DNA from: JBGSLA01 sp965602785
GTDB taxonomy: Bacteria; Desulfobacterota; Desulfobaccia; Desulfobaccales; 0-14-0-80-60-11
NCBI GenBank assembly: GCA_965602785.1
Contig: CBFDAH010000002.1
Coordinates: forward strand, 1-63,326
Length of the DNA: 63,326 nucleotides
Direction of reading: 5' to 3'
The first letter of the stretch is position 1; each line of letters starts with the position of its first letter. Both the position numbers and the translations under genes were made by a program. This document shows positions 16,663 through 25,840 of the stretch, in pieces. The notes beneath the pieces are model-generated. The model did no database searches and was not told the DNA's origin. It saw only the letters and a list, made by a program, of their open reading frames with translations.

Positions 16663-17466
16663 TTACAGTCGCCGATGCCCCAGGCAGGGCATTTCTCGGC
16701 GGAGGCGGGAGAGGCGGTCGTGGTCGAGTTTTGCCATGATGATGCCCTCGGCGTCAGAGGCCTGGGCCAGGATGGTGCCCCAGGGGTCCACGATGAGGGA
16801 GCGGCCGTAGCTCACGCGGCCCGGCGAATGTTGGCCGAGCTGGGCCGGAGCGATGAGGTAGGCCTGGTTTTCAATGGCTCGGGCCCGCACGAGTACCTCC
16901 CAGTGGTCCCGGCCGGTGGTAAGGGTAAACGCGGCGGGGAGAAGTATCAGATCCGCACCCCGGGCCGCCAAAGCCCGGAAGAGTTCGGGAAAGCGCAGGT
17001 CATAGCAGATGGTGAGCCCGGCCGTGAAGGGAGTGCCGGGAAGGGGGACGGTGACCACCTCGCTGCCGCCCTGAACTACCCGGGATTCCTGGAAGCTGGG
17101 CCCCCTGGCCAGGTCCACGTCGAAGAGGTGGATTTTGCGGTACACGGCCAGGATGGCGCCGTCCGGGCCCAAAAGTACGCTGGTGTTGTACGGAGGTTTA
17201 TCCGGCTCGGTGGTTTCGGGGAAGGAGCCCAGGAGCAGGAAGATGCCGAGTTCTTTCGCCAGTTCCCCAAATTCCTGGACCAGGGGCCCCTGGAGGGGCT
17301 GGGCCGAGGGCGGGGTGTCGAGTTCCGGCCCCATGTAGGCAAAATTTTCGGGCAGCGCCACCAGGTCAGCCCCTCCCTTGGCGGCTTGGATGATGAACCC
17401 CCGGGCCCGGGACAGATTGCGGTCAACCTGCGCGGTTGAGGTAAGCTGGACGGCGGCAATCCACAT
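16663..17466 (-). CDS. Carbon-nitrogen hydrolase (nitrilase/Nit2-like amidase)
   Basis: The 267-residue protein has the nitrilase-superfamily triad: Glu in LPENFAYMG (near 40), Lys in VYRKIHLFDVD (near 110) and Cys in TICYDLRFPELF (near 150). It resembles the Nit/omega-amidase branch, which deaminates alpha-ketoglutaramate or related small amides, including metabolite-repair activity on deaminated glutathione. The exact substrate is unknown. It sits 61 bp downstream of the DUF362 gene on the same strand and could be co-transcribed with it. Confidence 0.9.
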   Translation of the reverse strand: MWIAAVQLTSTAQVDRNLSRARGFIIQAAKGGADLVALPENFAYMGPELDTPPSAQPLQGPLVQEFGELAKELGIFLLLGSFPETTEPDKPPYNTSVLLGPDGAILAVYRKIHLFDVDLARGPSFQESRVVQGGSEVVTVPLPGTPFTAGLTICYDLRFPELFRALAARGADLILLPAAFTLTTGRDHWEVLVRARAIENQAYLIAPAQLGQHSPGRVSYGRSLIVDPWGTILAQASDAEGIIMAKLDHDRLSRLRREMPCLGHRRL

Positions 17467-17527
17467 AGTTTTGTAAAACCTCCCCTCTCTCTCACACGAT
17501 CAGGTGATGAGGCTTTCTGAAATGTGC

Positions 17528-19069
17528 TTAGAGATAGTCGTGTCTGTAAAAAATCCGCTTCCAGGGAGCCAGCAGTTTCTGCGTTATCCAGACGACCCAG
17601 CCTCTCTTTTTGAAAGCAAAATACTCGTCCATGGCAGTTAAGGTGGAAAACCACCAGTCACTGAAATAATAATCCTCTTCGATGACGTCAAGGGATTTTA
17701 TGAAGACCTCGCTCACGTTTTCCCAGGGCTGGTAAGTTGACGTATCGCCGATCCAGGTTATCTCAGGCTTGCCGAAGGCCGCCACCGCCAACGGCAGGAA
17801 ACGGCCCACCAGGGGGTTGTCAGGGTCGAGCCCCATTTTTTTCGCCCCCACCCAATCAACGGCCATGAGGTTTTCGCCGCCGATTATGGTCTTGGTGTGC
17901 TTGGGCGCCGGGCAGGTGATGACCCCGAACTGCCCGTCAGCGCTGATAAAGGCGTCGATTAAGCCGAAATGCACCGGAAAGTGCTTCATGGTCTCGATGG
18001 TGGGCCAGTCGTATTCCCGTTTGGTATGGTACTCCTTCAACTTGTCTTGCATGGGCAGAGTGCCGTAAATGTTTTTCAGGGCGAGGGTGTAGTGGCAAAA
18101 GGTGTGGGTCTTGTTTTTGGCAAAGGAAATCCGGAAGTCGGCATCCCGCCAGGTCGGCCCCACAAAGTGCGATCCCAGGCGTCCGCCGTACTCGAAGGGC
18201 GCCATCTCCTCGGTAAGGTCCACGATGCGGTAGTTTTTCGCAGTGGAGTAGCCGATGTACTCGGCCACCTTGAGGACCTCCCGGTTTTCGTAATAATTCC
18301 CATAGGTGCTCTGGGATTCCACGATGGTGATATTAGTAAACCCCCGGGCGGCAAGGCGATCCACCAGGGCCTCCACCAGTGCCGGGTCCGTATAGGTGGA
18401 AACGTCCTTTTTAGCATGCATGAACATGAAGTTGGGTTTGACGACCACCGCAAAGGCTTCCCGGGACTTGCCCGACTCCTGGAAGCGCTTTTCCAGGAGG
18501 TTGAAGAAATTAGTCTCCTCGAGCACCCGATCCAGGAGTGCGAATTTGTCTTCACCCTGAAAGGCGGCCACCGTGGTGGGGCCGGTGCTCACCGGGGGGG
18601 CGGCCGGCGCTTCCTGTAAGAAAGCGGTGTGGGCCATCAGGAAGGCCTTATTGGCCCAGATGTAGAAGGCGAGGGTCACCCAGAAGATGGCGCCGTCCAC
18701 CAGAAAGATGACCAGGTAGGCAAAGTAACGGGCCGAGAACAGGAAAAAGAAGAGGGCGGAGAGGGAGGAGGTGGCCTTGGCGATCAGGAGCGGCAGGGTA
18801 AGGTGGATATTTTTCCGGACGTTAAGTCGGACCAGGTAGCATATCGCCGTGATGGTCATCATCATGGAAAAGGCCAGGGACAGCCAAAATTTTTCCACGG
18901 CAAGGGGGATGGGCGGGAGGCTGGGGATTAGAATTCGGGATGCCAGGTTAATGGCCTTGAGAATCAGGTTCGGGGCCAGGAAGAAAGCCAGCCCGGCGAT
19001 GAAGTAAGTGATGGCGCTGATTCCCATGAAATTCCTGAAATGTCGTTCCTCTTGCGTCAGGTAGATCAT
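17528..19069 (-). CDS. DUF362 protein with N-terminal membrane domain
   Basis: The 513 residues split into two parts. About 1-150 holds four hydrophobic segments. From about 175 to 460 there is a DUF362 domain (VVVKPNFMFMH..., ALKNIYGTLP, MAVDWVGAKKMGLDP). DUF362 proteins often carry ferredoxin-type clusters, but no Cys-rich motif is present here. The C-terminal 50 residues are aromatic and basic. The gene overlaps the upstream membrane protein by 4 bp, so the two are translationally coupled. Function is unknown; a membrane-attached enzyme acting with its partner is plausible. Confidence 0.75.
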   Translation of the reverse strand: MIYLTQEERHFRNFMGISAITYFIAGLAFFLAPNLILKAINLASRILIPSLPPIPLAVEKFWLSLAFSMMMTITAICYLVRLNVRKNIHLTLPLLIAKATSSLSALFFFLFSARYFAYLVIFLVDGAIFWVTLAFYIWANKAFLMAHTAFLQEAPAAPPVSTGPTTVAAFQGEDKFALLDRVLEETNFFNLLEKRFQESGKSREAFAVVVKPNFMFMHAKKDVSTYTDPALVEALVDRLAARGFTNITIVESQSTYGNYYENREVLKVAEYIGYSTAKNYRIVDLTEEMAPFEYGGRLGSHFVGPTWRDADFRISFAKNKTHTFCHYTLALKNIYGTLPMQDKLKEYHTKREYDWPTIETMKHFPVHFGLIDAFISADGQFGVITCPAPKHTKTIIGGENLMAVDWVGAKKMGLDPDNPLVGRFLPLAVAAFGKPEITWIGDTSTYQPWENVSEVFIKSLDVIEEDYYFSDWWFSTLTAMDEYFAFKKRGWVVWITQKLLAPWKRIFYRHDYL

Positions 19070-19842
19070 AATTGGCCCTCCTCTTTGAGAAAAGCATACT
19101 CTTCCAAGGTTTCTCCAGCCAAAAACGCCGAGAGAGCGTACTGGGCTAAAATTTCCAGGGGCCAGCAGCCGAAGAGCAAAAACGCCGGCGGATAGGTCGG
19201 ATTGTGGGGAAAGGTCCAGGCCCCGCTGGCGACGGACCCCACATATTCGCTCACGTTGCCCCCCACCCAGGCGGTGATCACGATGCCGATCAATACTGGG
19301 GCATCCATTTTCCAGGCAATATAGAGGTTATAGATGAGCAGCAGGGTATAGAAAGACCAAAACAGACCCCCGGCGCCGCTGCTGTATTCTCCCAGAAACA
19401 GGAAGATAACCAGGAAAAGCGCCGGGGGCACAACCAGGTTCCATCTTGAGGGCGGCGAGGCCTTGAAGGAGCGGAGCAGGGGAATGGTCAGCCGGTTGGC
19501 AAGGGCAAAGACCGTGAGCCCCACCAGCACCCAGCACCACACCCCGAACAGGTAAGCCCCGTTGGCGCCATGATATACCCACATTCCGGCCCGGATGCCC
19601 ATGGTTTCTTTGATGTATTCCATAAAAGCGATCACCAGGATCAGAGCCAGGAGCCGTTTGGTGTTGAGGTGGAGGGCCAGCCAGAAGGCTAGGGCAAAAC
19701 CGGCGGCAAGAGACAGGAAGAAGGGGAAAGAAACAAAGGGCAGGTAGCCTTCGTGAAAGGCGGTGAAGAGGAAGACGGTGAGAAACAGGGCGACAATGAC
19801 GAGATTGGGAAACCTTTCGCCAGCCGAGTTGTGGATGCTCAT
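19066..19842 (-). CDS. Polytopic membrane protein, partner of the DUF362 gene
   Basis: The 258-residue protein has about eight hydrophobic segments. Two matched motifs suggest an internal duplication: FMEYIKETMGIRAGMWVY (near 75) and NVSEYVGSVASGAWTF (near 200), both E(Y)xxxxGxxxGxWxY/F-like. The layout recalls integral membrane enzymes such as the carotenoid-hydratase/DUF422 group, but I am not sure. GGAGGGGAATT precedes the ATG. The stop overlaps the DUF362 start (ATGA). Confidence 0.75.
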   Translation of the reverse strand: MSIHNSAGERFPNLVIVALFLTVFLFTAFHEGYLPFVSFPFFLSLAAGFALAFWLALHLNTKRLLALILVIAFMEYIKETMGIRAGMWVYHGANGAYLFGVWCWVLVGLTVFALANRLTIPLLRSFKASPPSRWNLVVPPALFLVIFLFLGEYSSGAGGLFWSFYTLLLIYNLYIAWKMDAPVLIGIVITAWVGGNVSEYVGSVASGAWTFPHNPTYPPAFLLFGCWPLEILAQYALSAFLAGETLEEYAFLKEEGQL

Positions 19843-19890
19843 AATTCCCCTCCGTCTCCCTGGAAACCTCTGGGCAGCACCTTAAACATT

Positions 19891-20704
19891 CTAGCCCAAA
19901 CCCCTGATGTGTTCGCGAAATTCCTCGGGCGAAAGGGCCGTAAAACCCAAACAACGGCTCAATTGCACCACTAACGGCGGCCTGAGGCGGCAAGCAGACA
20001 GTATCTCTGCCTGGGAAAAGACCTCCTGGGTAGGGCCGTCCAGGTTACTAGCCCCGTGGAAACGGCCAGGCCCAAGACATGACCACCGCCGGCCCCCACC
20101 CAAGCCAAGGTCAGCCCCAGGCGGGGGGCAGGCCCGGGAGCGCAGTCCTCGGGGGCCATCTGCTCTGCCCAGGAAAGGTCCCAGCGGCTGACCCGGGGGG
20201 CTAGGAGTTTCAGGAGCAAGGGTCCCAGGGTGATGGCGATGAGGACATTGTTCAGGAATACCGCCGCGGCGATGAGGCTGAAAGGGAGGAGTTTCAAGGT
20301 CTCCAGCCCAAAGCCCACCACCAGGGCGCAGCCTAAGCCTCCCAGGAGGGCGGCCAAGAGAAACCTGAGCCAGTGAGGGCGCAAAGACTCAAGGGACCGT
20401 CCCCGCCACAACTGGTAAGGAAGATAGGCGGCCAGGAAGTTCCCCAGAAACCGAAGAAGCTCCCCGCTTCCAGAGTGCCGAAGAAGTCGCCCATGAGGTT
20501 CCCGAAAGCCGCACCCCAGGCGCCGGCGGGCCCAAAGAGCAGGCCGAACACCAGGGGGATGACGTTGGCGGGCCGCAGCTCCGTGATGCCTGGGATGAGG
20601 GGGATGCCTTTAAAGGGGATAAGGATGGCAGCAAACAGGCCCGCGGTGAGGACGGTGAGGACCACCATGGTGGAGTACCGCCACATGCGCCAGACTTCCC
20701 GCAT
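19891..20704 (-). pseudogene. ECF-type membrane protein broken by two frameshifts
   Basis: Three frames join into one protein of about 270 residues. Frame one gives the N-terminus (RPANVIPLVFGLLFGPAGAW, GNLMGDFFG). After a shift at 20442-20450 frame two continues NFLAAYLPYQLWRGRSLE through two more membrane segments. After a second shift in the C4 run at 20052-20055 frame three gives SNLDGPTQEVFSQAEIL to a stop at 19891. Each shift fits loss of one base. The first half resembles S-components of ECF vitamin/ion transporters. It is either a decaying gene or sequence error. Confidence 0.7.
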
Positions 20705-20728
20705 GGCTGCCCCTTTTGGAAAGACGAT

Positions 20729-22117
20729 CTACTTCTGACCCAATCCCTGCGCGCTTTCGGGCTCGGAGGCCGCCTGGTTCACCAACTCCTGCAGGTTGAG
20801 GGCATCCCAGGGAGAAGTGGCCGGCCCTTCAATCAGGCGGCGCAGGAAGTGGGCCAAACCAGGTTCTCCCGCCACCAGCTGGGCCACCGCTCCACCCCTG
20901 GCCTGGCGGAGAAGGTTGAGGACATTCCCCACCGAGATCTGATCGAGAGGCCTGGCCGGGACATACCGAGGGGGGCCTTCTGCCGGTGTGGGAGACACCT
21001 CTATAATTAAATCAAAGTCCTTCAGAGTTTCCACGACCCGGGAAGCCAGAAGGTTGCCGTTCGCCAATGACTGTCCGAGTTCCTCCAGGTCCAGGGGCGG
21101 CTCGCGGCGCAGGTAGCGGCCGGCAATGGCCACCAGGGCAGCCAGAGCCACGTACTCGTCCACCGGTTCCCGGGTGGGAGAAGGGTGGCGGCGCTGTTCG
21201 CTGAGACGTTCCAGGTTTTGGTGGGAATAGGCCACTTCGTTGCCGAAAAGCACGATGAGCCAGCTCCAATACATCCAGAGGGTGAAGAAGAGGAGGTGAT
21301 ACACCACCCCATAAATGGCGTTGTAATACGAGGCCCTAGTGTGTAACCAGGCCATCAGAATCTGGGCCCCTTGCCAGAGGAAAGCACCCACCAACCCCCC
21401 GATGAGGGCCGACAGGAAGCGTACCCGGGTGTTGGGCATGACGAGATAAATAAAGCTAAAGGCCAGCCAAAAAAGACCCAAGGAGACTAGTCCTGAAGTA
21501 GTGGTCATCAGGGCCTTGGGCAGCACCCCGACCAGCAGACGGTCAATCACCGGGTGACTCACCAGGTTGGTGGCGATGGAAATGGCCACGGCCATCAGGA
21601 GGGGCAGAATCAGGAAGATGGTCAGGTAATCGCTGAGCTTGCGGCGCCAGGGACGGGTGCGGTCCACCTTCCAGGTGTCGTTGAAGGCCCACTCCACGTT
21701 GGTCATGAGAATGATCAGGTCAGCCAGCAGCGCCACGATCACGAAAACCCCCAGACGGGCCACATTGGTGGACTCGATGTACTGGAGGATCTGGAGGGCA
21801 AAGTCCTTGGAGCCCGGAGCCAGGTGGTCCAGGAGGTGGGTGGCCAGGAGGCGCTGAATACCCAGGCTTTTGAGGATGGCAAAGAGGAGGGCCATAAGTG
21901 GGATTAGAGCCAGGCCGGTGAGATAGGCCAGAGCCGAGGCCCGGATAAAGGCGCGGTTGACCAGGAGGCCTCGAAGAGAGAGGAAAAGGACCCGCAGACT
22001 TTTTACAAAAAAGCCGTTGAATCCCGGAGCCTCCTCCTTCCAGAGCCCCTGGCTCCAGAAGCTGTGGAGCCGGGAGGATAAGCCATTCACAGAGAGGCGG
22101 GAGTTAGGTGTTTCCAT
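20729..22117 (-). CDS. YihY/BrkB-family inner-membrane protein with C-terminal winged helix
   Basis: The 462-residue protein has the six membrane segments of the YihY/UPF0761 family (formerly mislabelled RNase BN) in residues about 40-300, with TNVEWAFNDTWKV and GALIGGLVGAFLWQGAQ as recognisable stretches. A cytoplasmic part of about 150 residues follows (EYVALAALVAIAGRYLRREPPLDLEELGQSL), resembling a winged helix. The biochemical role of the family is unsettled; a link to lipid or envelope transport has been proposed. It lies 18 bp after the DUF4136 gene. Confidence 0.88.
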   Translation of the reverse strand: METPNSRLSVNGLSSRLHSFWSQGLWKEEAPGFNGFFVKSLRVLFLSLRGLLVNRAFIRASALAYLTGLALIPLMALLFAILKSLGIQRLLATHLLDHLAPGSKDFALQILQYIESTNVARLGVFVIVALLADLIILMTNVEWAFNDTWKVDRTRPWRRKLSDYLTIFLILPLLMAVAISIATNLVSHPVIDRLLVGVLPKALMTTTSGLVSLGLFWLAFSFIYLVMPNTRVRFLSALIGGLVGAFLWQGAQILMAWLHTRASYYNAIYGVVYHLLFFTLWMYWSWLIVLFGNEVAYSHQNLERLSEQRRHPSPTREPVDEYVALAALVAIAGRYLRREPPLDLEELGQSLANGNLLASRVVETLKDFDLIIEVSPTPAEGPPRYVPARPLDQISVGNVLNLLRQARGGAVAQLVAGEPGLAHFLRRLIEGPATSPWDALNLQELVNQAASEPESAQGLGQK

Positions 22118-22135
22118 TACGGCCGCAAAACTCCT

Positions 22136-22819
22136 TTACCGGATCCCTTCCAGTTCCTTAAACCGGGGATCCTTCTGGCTGACATCGGCGGGCACGGCTT
22201 TGCCGGTGTTTCTGCCGAACTGCTCAAAGGCGGTGATCAACAGGGAATTGACCACTTCCCGGAAATCCGAGGAGGTGCCAGTGCTGCGGGCCTCACCTAC
22301 CCAGACGGTGTTAAACTTACCGGTGACGCGGTAGTGTTCTCCTTCCCCCACATTCAGGATCAGCCAGCGGTTAAACAGGGCTTGAGTCTCCGTATAATAG
22401 GGCGAATATCCGGGCCAGAAGAGGCCATAGGCCCCATAGCCTCCCGGACCATAACAACCTATCCCTGTCCCAAAGCCGATGCCAATACCGACGCTGGGTG
22501 TGGCTACGGTTACGGTCTGGGGGGCGCCCATGCCGTATGTAAAGCGCAGGTAGTAGTCTGCTTGTTCATAAAGAGCTAAAGGATACCCGCGTTGTTCCAA
22601 TAGTTTGGTGATTTTCGCCCTGATTTCTTTCTCAAGTAAGGGATTTTTGGCCTCTTCGTTTTCCATGACAAAGAAGGAGGCCATGGGGACAAAAGGAGCA
22701 AGTCCGCCTGAGGCGGTGTAGCCGTTCACTTGCACCTGGTACGTGGTTGGCCCACTGGCGCATCCGGACGCCACGGCGGCCAGAAAGGCCAGCAGCAAAA
22801 CCCAGGACAATTTTTTCAT
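22136..22819 (-). CDS. DUF4136-type lipoprotein
   Basis: The 227-residue protein has a lipoprotein signal: MKKLSWVLLLAFLAAVASGC with the lipobox Cys at residue 20. Downstream, EKEIRAKITKLLEQRGYPLA and ADYYLRFTY match the DUF4136 pattern of mixed alpha/beta envelope lipoproteins. A Gly/Tyr-rich central patch (GIGFGTGIGCYGPGGYGAYG) is a low-complexity insertion. Role unknown; it is probably outer-membrane anchored. It belongs to the run holB-ricT-unknown-this-yihY. Confidence 0.8.
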   Translation of the reverse strand: MKKLSWVLLLAFLAAVASGCASGPTTYQVQVNGYTASGGLAPFVPMASFFVMENEEAKNPLLEKEIRAKITKLLEQRGYPLALYEQADYYLRFTYGMGAPQTVTVATPSVGIGIGFGTGIGCYGPGGYGAYGLFWPGYSPYYTETQALFNRWLILNVGEGEHYRVTGKFNTVWVGEARSTGTSSDFREVVNSLLITAFEQFGRNTGKAVPADVSQKDPRFKELEGIR

Positions 22820-22863
22820 TACTGCCTCTTGGTACCTGAAAAGCGAGCCCGGGTAAGGCCCGT

Positions 22864-23547
22864 TCAGGGTGAAAACTTCTCTAATATCGACTTCAACCGG
22901 CCTTTCACCGTTTGGATGGAGGGTAGAGCCGGAGGGGGTGGCAGCAAAGTCTCCGGCAAGGTTCGCCGCTTGAAGCGCATGCGGGTGGATAGCTCCTCCC
23001 GCTCAGAACAGAGCAATCCCCCTGAGATTACCTCCCCGCCTCCCTCCATGGCCTCAATCTGGGCGGCGATGAGGCCGAAATCAAAAGACATGTTGAATTT
23101 ACTGATGTCCTCATTGAGAAGGCGCAGATGCACCGTAATCTTGTCATACTGTTCCTTGAGGCTGCGGTATCTGGAAAACAGGTTTTGGTAAATGTCCAGA
23201 ACCAGGTTGATATAACGGCGCCAGGCCGTGAAACCCCGGCGGGAATAACCCTTGAGGAGCTCCTGGCGGGCCTCCGGCGGCAGGTTCTTGAAATCTTCGA
23301 AAAAGGGCCGGACCTCCAGGGAAAGGAGGTGCATGACTTGGTCAATGGCCGCCTGCTGGCCCAGGGCGGTGTAAAAGGCGGAGAAGAGGTTGGCAAGATC
23401 GGAAAATTCTTGCTGATAAGCTGCCACCTCATCCTCCAGGATCTGACTATCCTCTTCCAGGTTGCAGCGCTCGGCGAAGTAATTGTCAATAATCTCTTTT
23501 TTAATTTGGACTTTGAGGGACTCTAAGGCCTTATCTGCATCGTCCAT
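22864..23547 (-). CDS. Helical protein of unknown function
   Basis: I do not recognise this 227-residue protein. It is almost entirely alpha-helical and charged, with coiled-coil-like stretches at residues 1-60 and 110-150 (YQNLFSRYRSLKEQYDK), no signal peptide and a proline-rich end (LLPPPPALPSIQ). The start has AGGA 7 bp upstream. It follows ricT by 9 bp, so it is in the same operon; a role linked to replication or cell division is only guesswork. Confidence 0.7.
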   Translation of the reverse strand: MDDADKALESLKVQIKKEIIDNYFAERCNLEEDSQILEDEVAAYQQEFSDLANLFSAFYTALGQQAAIDQVMHLLSLEVRPFFEDFKNLPPEARQELLKGYSRRGFTAWRRYINLVLDIYQNLFSRYRSLKEQYDKITVHLRLLNEDISKFNMSFDFGLIAAQIEAMEGGGEVISGGLLCSEREELSTRMRFKRRTLPETLLPPPPALPSIQTVKGRLKSILEKFSP

Positions 23548-23556
23548 GCGAATGTC

Positions 23557-24399
23557 CTAATTCTCTCCGGCATCCTCCGGCGTTTTGGGGGGAGGAGACA
23601 TGGGTAGCTGGGAGAGGGATAGTTCCAACTCCTGGCCCTCCGCCATTTCCAGGGTGACCGTCTGCCGGATCAGGTTGTAGCGAATGATTTTGCCTTCACC
23701 TTCGGGAAGTTTGACCCGTTTTCCGAGGCGAGGCAGGTGCTTACGCAGCTCCTGGTAGGTGGAGTGTTCGTAGGTGAGGCAGCACATAAGTCGGCCACAC
23801 ACCCCGCTGATCTTGCTGGGGTTGAGACTGAGCTGCTGCTCCTTGGCCATGCGCACGCTCACGGGCTCGAAATCCTTGAGGAAAGAGGCGCAGCAGAGCT
23901 CGGCGCCGCAAATGCCCAGACCTCCCACCATCTTGGCTCGGTGGCGCACCCCGATCTGGCGGAGCTCGATGCGGGTGCGGAACTCCTGAACCAGGTCCTT
24001 GACCAGCTCCCGGAAGTCCACCCGGCCGGGCGCAGTGAAATAAAAAATAATCTTGCTGGCGTCGAAAAGGCATTCCACCCGCACCAGGTGAATGGGAAGC
24101 TGGCGCGCTTTGATGCGCTCCCGGCAGAAGTGGAAGGCCCGTTCTTCCAGGAGCTGGTTTTTTTCTTCCTGACCCAAATCCTCGGGGGTGGCCCGCCGCT
24201 CGATCTGGGTGGGCATTTGGCCGCCCACCAGCTCCGGGTCGATATCGGGAAAGATGCACTTGACAGTGCCCAGGGCCAGGGCGTCGCCGGTGCGCAACAC
24301 CAGGCGGTCGCCGGGCAGGAGCTCCGTATCCTCGGTGAGGACGGAAGAACACTTGGTGTCGGCGGTGAGGCGTATTTTCAAAAGATTCATAGATTCCAT
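23557..24399 (-). CDS. ricT: PSP1-domain protein RicT (YaaT)
   Basis: RicT is a regulatory subunit that in Bacillus forms the RicAFT complex with two 4Fe-4S clusters and affects RNase Y-dependent RNA maturation. The 280-residue protein has the PSP1 core and the cysteine set GICGAELCCASF and GVCGRLMCCLTYEH (near residues 165-220), which are the cluster ligands. RicA and RicF are not in this window. As in many genomes, ricT directly follows holB, here with a 1-bp gap. Confidence 0.9.
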   Translation of the reverse strand: MESMNLLKIRLTADTKCSSVLTEDTELLPGDRLVLRTGDALALGTVKCIFPDIDPELVGGQMPTQIERRATPEDLGQEEKNQLLEERAFHFCRERIKARQLPIHLVRVECLFDASKIIFYFTAPGRVDFRELVKDLVQEFRTRIELRQIGVRHRAKMVGGLGICGAELCCASFLKDFEPVSVRMAKEQQLSLNPSKISGVCGRLMCCLTYEHSTYQELRKHLPRLGKRVKLPEGEGKIIRYNLIRQTVTLEMAEGQELELSLSQLPMSPPPKTPEDAGEN

Positions 24400-24400
24400 C

Positions 24401-25426
24401 TTATTCCTGAAGTTTAAAACCCATAAGGTCCAGGGTCAGTTCCGGATTGAGGTTGGCCCTGAGGTGCCGCTGGGCGGCGCTCAGGGCGGCTAACTTGGTC
24501 AACCAGGCCTCCTGGCGGTTGTGGGCAACTTCGGCCCGGAGGACTTGTAGACGATCCTGGTGGGCCAGGAGTCGCTCCGGGGCCCCGTCCACGAGCAAGA
24601 GTAAATCACGATACCAGAGTTGGGCCATGAGGAGAAAGGTGTCAGTTTCCGCCGCTGATTTGGCCAGGCCTTGAGCCCAGTCCAGGGCTGTGGTGGCGGT
24701 ACCCTGGGAGAGGCGTTCCAGGTCGTCAAGCACCCGCTGACGCTGGCCCAGGAGTTCCTCGGGCTTCAGGGCCAGGGCCCGGCCCAGAGAGCCGCCGCTC
24801 AACGCCGTCAGGAGAGCCGCTTCGGAGGGGCTGAGACCCCGGCGGGCGAGCTCCGCCTGAATGAGAGGGGAGGGCAGGGGCGCAAAAGCCAGCTTGTGGC
24901 AGCGGGAGACCACGGTGGGGAAAAGGTCGGCCTCCACCCCGGCGGTGAGCATGAGGAGATGGTGGGGCGGCGGTTCTTCCAAGGTTTTCAACAGGGCATT
25001 GACCGCCTCGTCTCTCATGTCTTCCCCGGGCTTGATGAGGACCACCCGCCAGCCCCCGGCCACCGGGGGGTAATTGGTGAGACGGCGGAACTCCCGGATC
25101 TGATCGATTGTTATCTTAGGTGGACGTTCCCTGGAGGTGGGTCTAATAACTAGGAAGTCCGGATGTGTCCCCGCGGCCAGGCGTTTGCAGGAAGGGCAGA
25201 CCCCGCAGGCGTCCCCGTCCTCCCTGAGCTCGGTGCAGTTCAGGGCCCCGGCCAGGGCCCGGGCCGTGGAGGCCTTGCCCACCCCCTCAGGGCCGAGGAA
25301 AAGATAAGCGTGGGCCAGCCGGCCCCGGTTGAGGGCCGCTTTGAGATAGGTAAGGACCCGCTCCTGTCCCAGGATGTCCCGGAAGAAGCGGGGGGAGGAT
25401 TCTTGGCTTGTGGTTTCCTTAGTCAT
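24401..25426 (-). CDS. holB: DNA polymerase III subunit delta'
   Basis: Delta' is the clamp-loader stator that works with delta and tau/gamma to load the sliding clamp. The 341-residue protein has the P-loop region GPEGVGKASTAR (a slightly degenerate Walker A, as usual for delta'), the four-Cys zinc module CTELREDGDACGVCPSC (residues about 60-77) and the sensor region PTVVSRCHKLAF. It is first in the run holB-ricT-22864 gene. The region upstream to guaA is packed with repeats and must also hold its promoter. Confidence 0.93.
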   Translation of the reverse strand: MTKETTSQESSPRFFRDILGQERVLTYLKAALNRGRLAHAYLFLGPEGVGKASTARALAGALNCTELREDGDACGVCPSCKRLAAGTHPDFLVIRPTSRERPPKITIDQIREFRRLTNYPPVAGGWRVVLIKPGEDMRDEAVNALLKTLEEPPPHHLLMLTAGVEADLFPTVVSRCHKLAFAPLPSPLIQAELARRGLSPSEAALLTALSGGSLGRALALKPEELLGQRQRVLDDLERLSQGTATTALDWAQGLAKSAAETDTFLLMAQLWYRDLLLLVDGAPERLLAHQDRLQVLRAEVAHNRQEAWLTKLAALSAAQRHLRANLNPELTLDLMGFKLQE

Positions 25427-25455
25427 TTATTGCTCAGGGCGTGTAAAAGATTAAT

Positions 25456-25509
25456 TGTAGCGCCGACGCCCTCGGCGGCGCATAAACCGCCGGGGGCGGC
25501 GGTTCTACA
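25456..25509. repeat. TGTAG...CTACA palindromic repeat
   Basis: TGTAGCGCCGACGCCCTCGG and its counterpart ending GGCGGCGGTTCTACA form an imperfect palindrome between holB and guaA. It is the first of a nest of repeats. Confidence 0.5.
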
Positions 25510-25518
25510 TTTTCACCT

Positions 25519-25544
25519 CGTTCCCAAGCTCCTGCTTGGGGACG
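25519..25544. repeat. TTCCCAAGC-type palindrome, copy 2
   Basis: CGTTCCCAAGCTCCTGCTTG followed by GGGACG. Copy 3 lies 113 bp away with the central bases in opposite orientation, so the pair may bound one compound element. Confidence 0.7.
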
Positions 25545-25656
25545 TCCTATGATCTGCAAACTCCTGTTTGCGAATAGATTGGGTAGCCCCTGGCCAGTTT
25601 TAGTCCCAAAGAGCCGAAGCAAGGGCATGAACAAAGCCGAGCTTTGTACCCAACTA

Positions 25657-25682
25657 CGTTCCCAAGCAGGAGCTTGGGAACG
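25657..25682. repeat. TTCCCAAGC-type palindrome, copy 3
   Basis: CGTTCCCAAGCAGGAGCTTG followed by GGAACG, a perfect palindrome with the core inverted relative to copy 2. Confidence 0.7.
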
Positions 25683-25708
25683 AGAGTAACAGCATTTTTT
25701 ATTTTTAT

Positions 25709-25733
25709 TGTAGCCGCAGGCTTTAGCCTGCGT
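25709..25733. repeat. GCAGGCTTTAGCCTGC-family repeat, copy 2
   Basis: TGTAGCCGCAGGCTTTAGCC plus TGCGT; the core GCAGGCT-TT-AGCCTGC is a perfect stem. Confidence 0.75.
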
Positions 25734-25770
25734 CTTTTTCATCCCCATAATGCCATAGTTGGTTAGTTCT

Positions 25771-25840
25771 CGTAGGGTGCGTCTTACGCACCATTATTCT
25801 GAAGATGCGGACTTTGTTGGCGCGTAAGACGCGCCCTACA
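25771..25840. repeat. GTGCGTCTTACGCAC repeat pair
   Basis: CGTAGGGTGCGTCTTACGCA (25771) and GCGCGTAAGACGCGCCCTAC (25820) are inverted to each other around 26 bp. A third unit lies at 59524. Confidence 0.65.

Noticed and set aside
25434..25748. Open frame between holB and guaA
   Set aside because: It is made entirely of several palindromic repeats.
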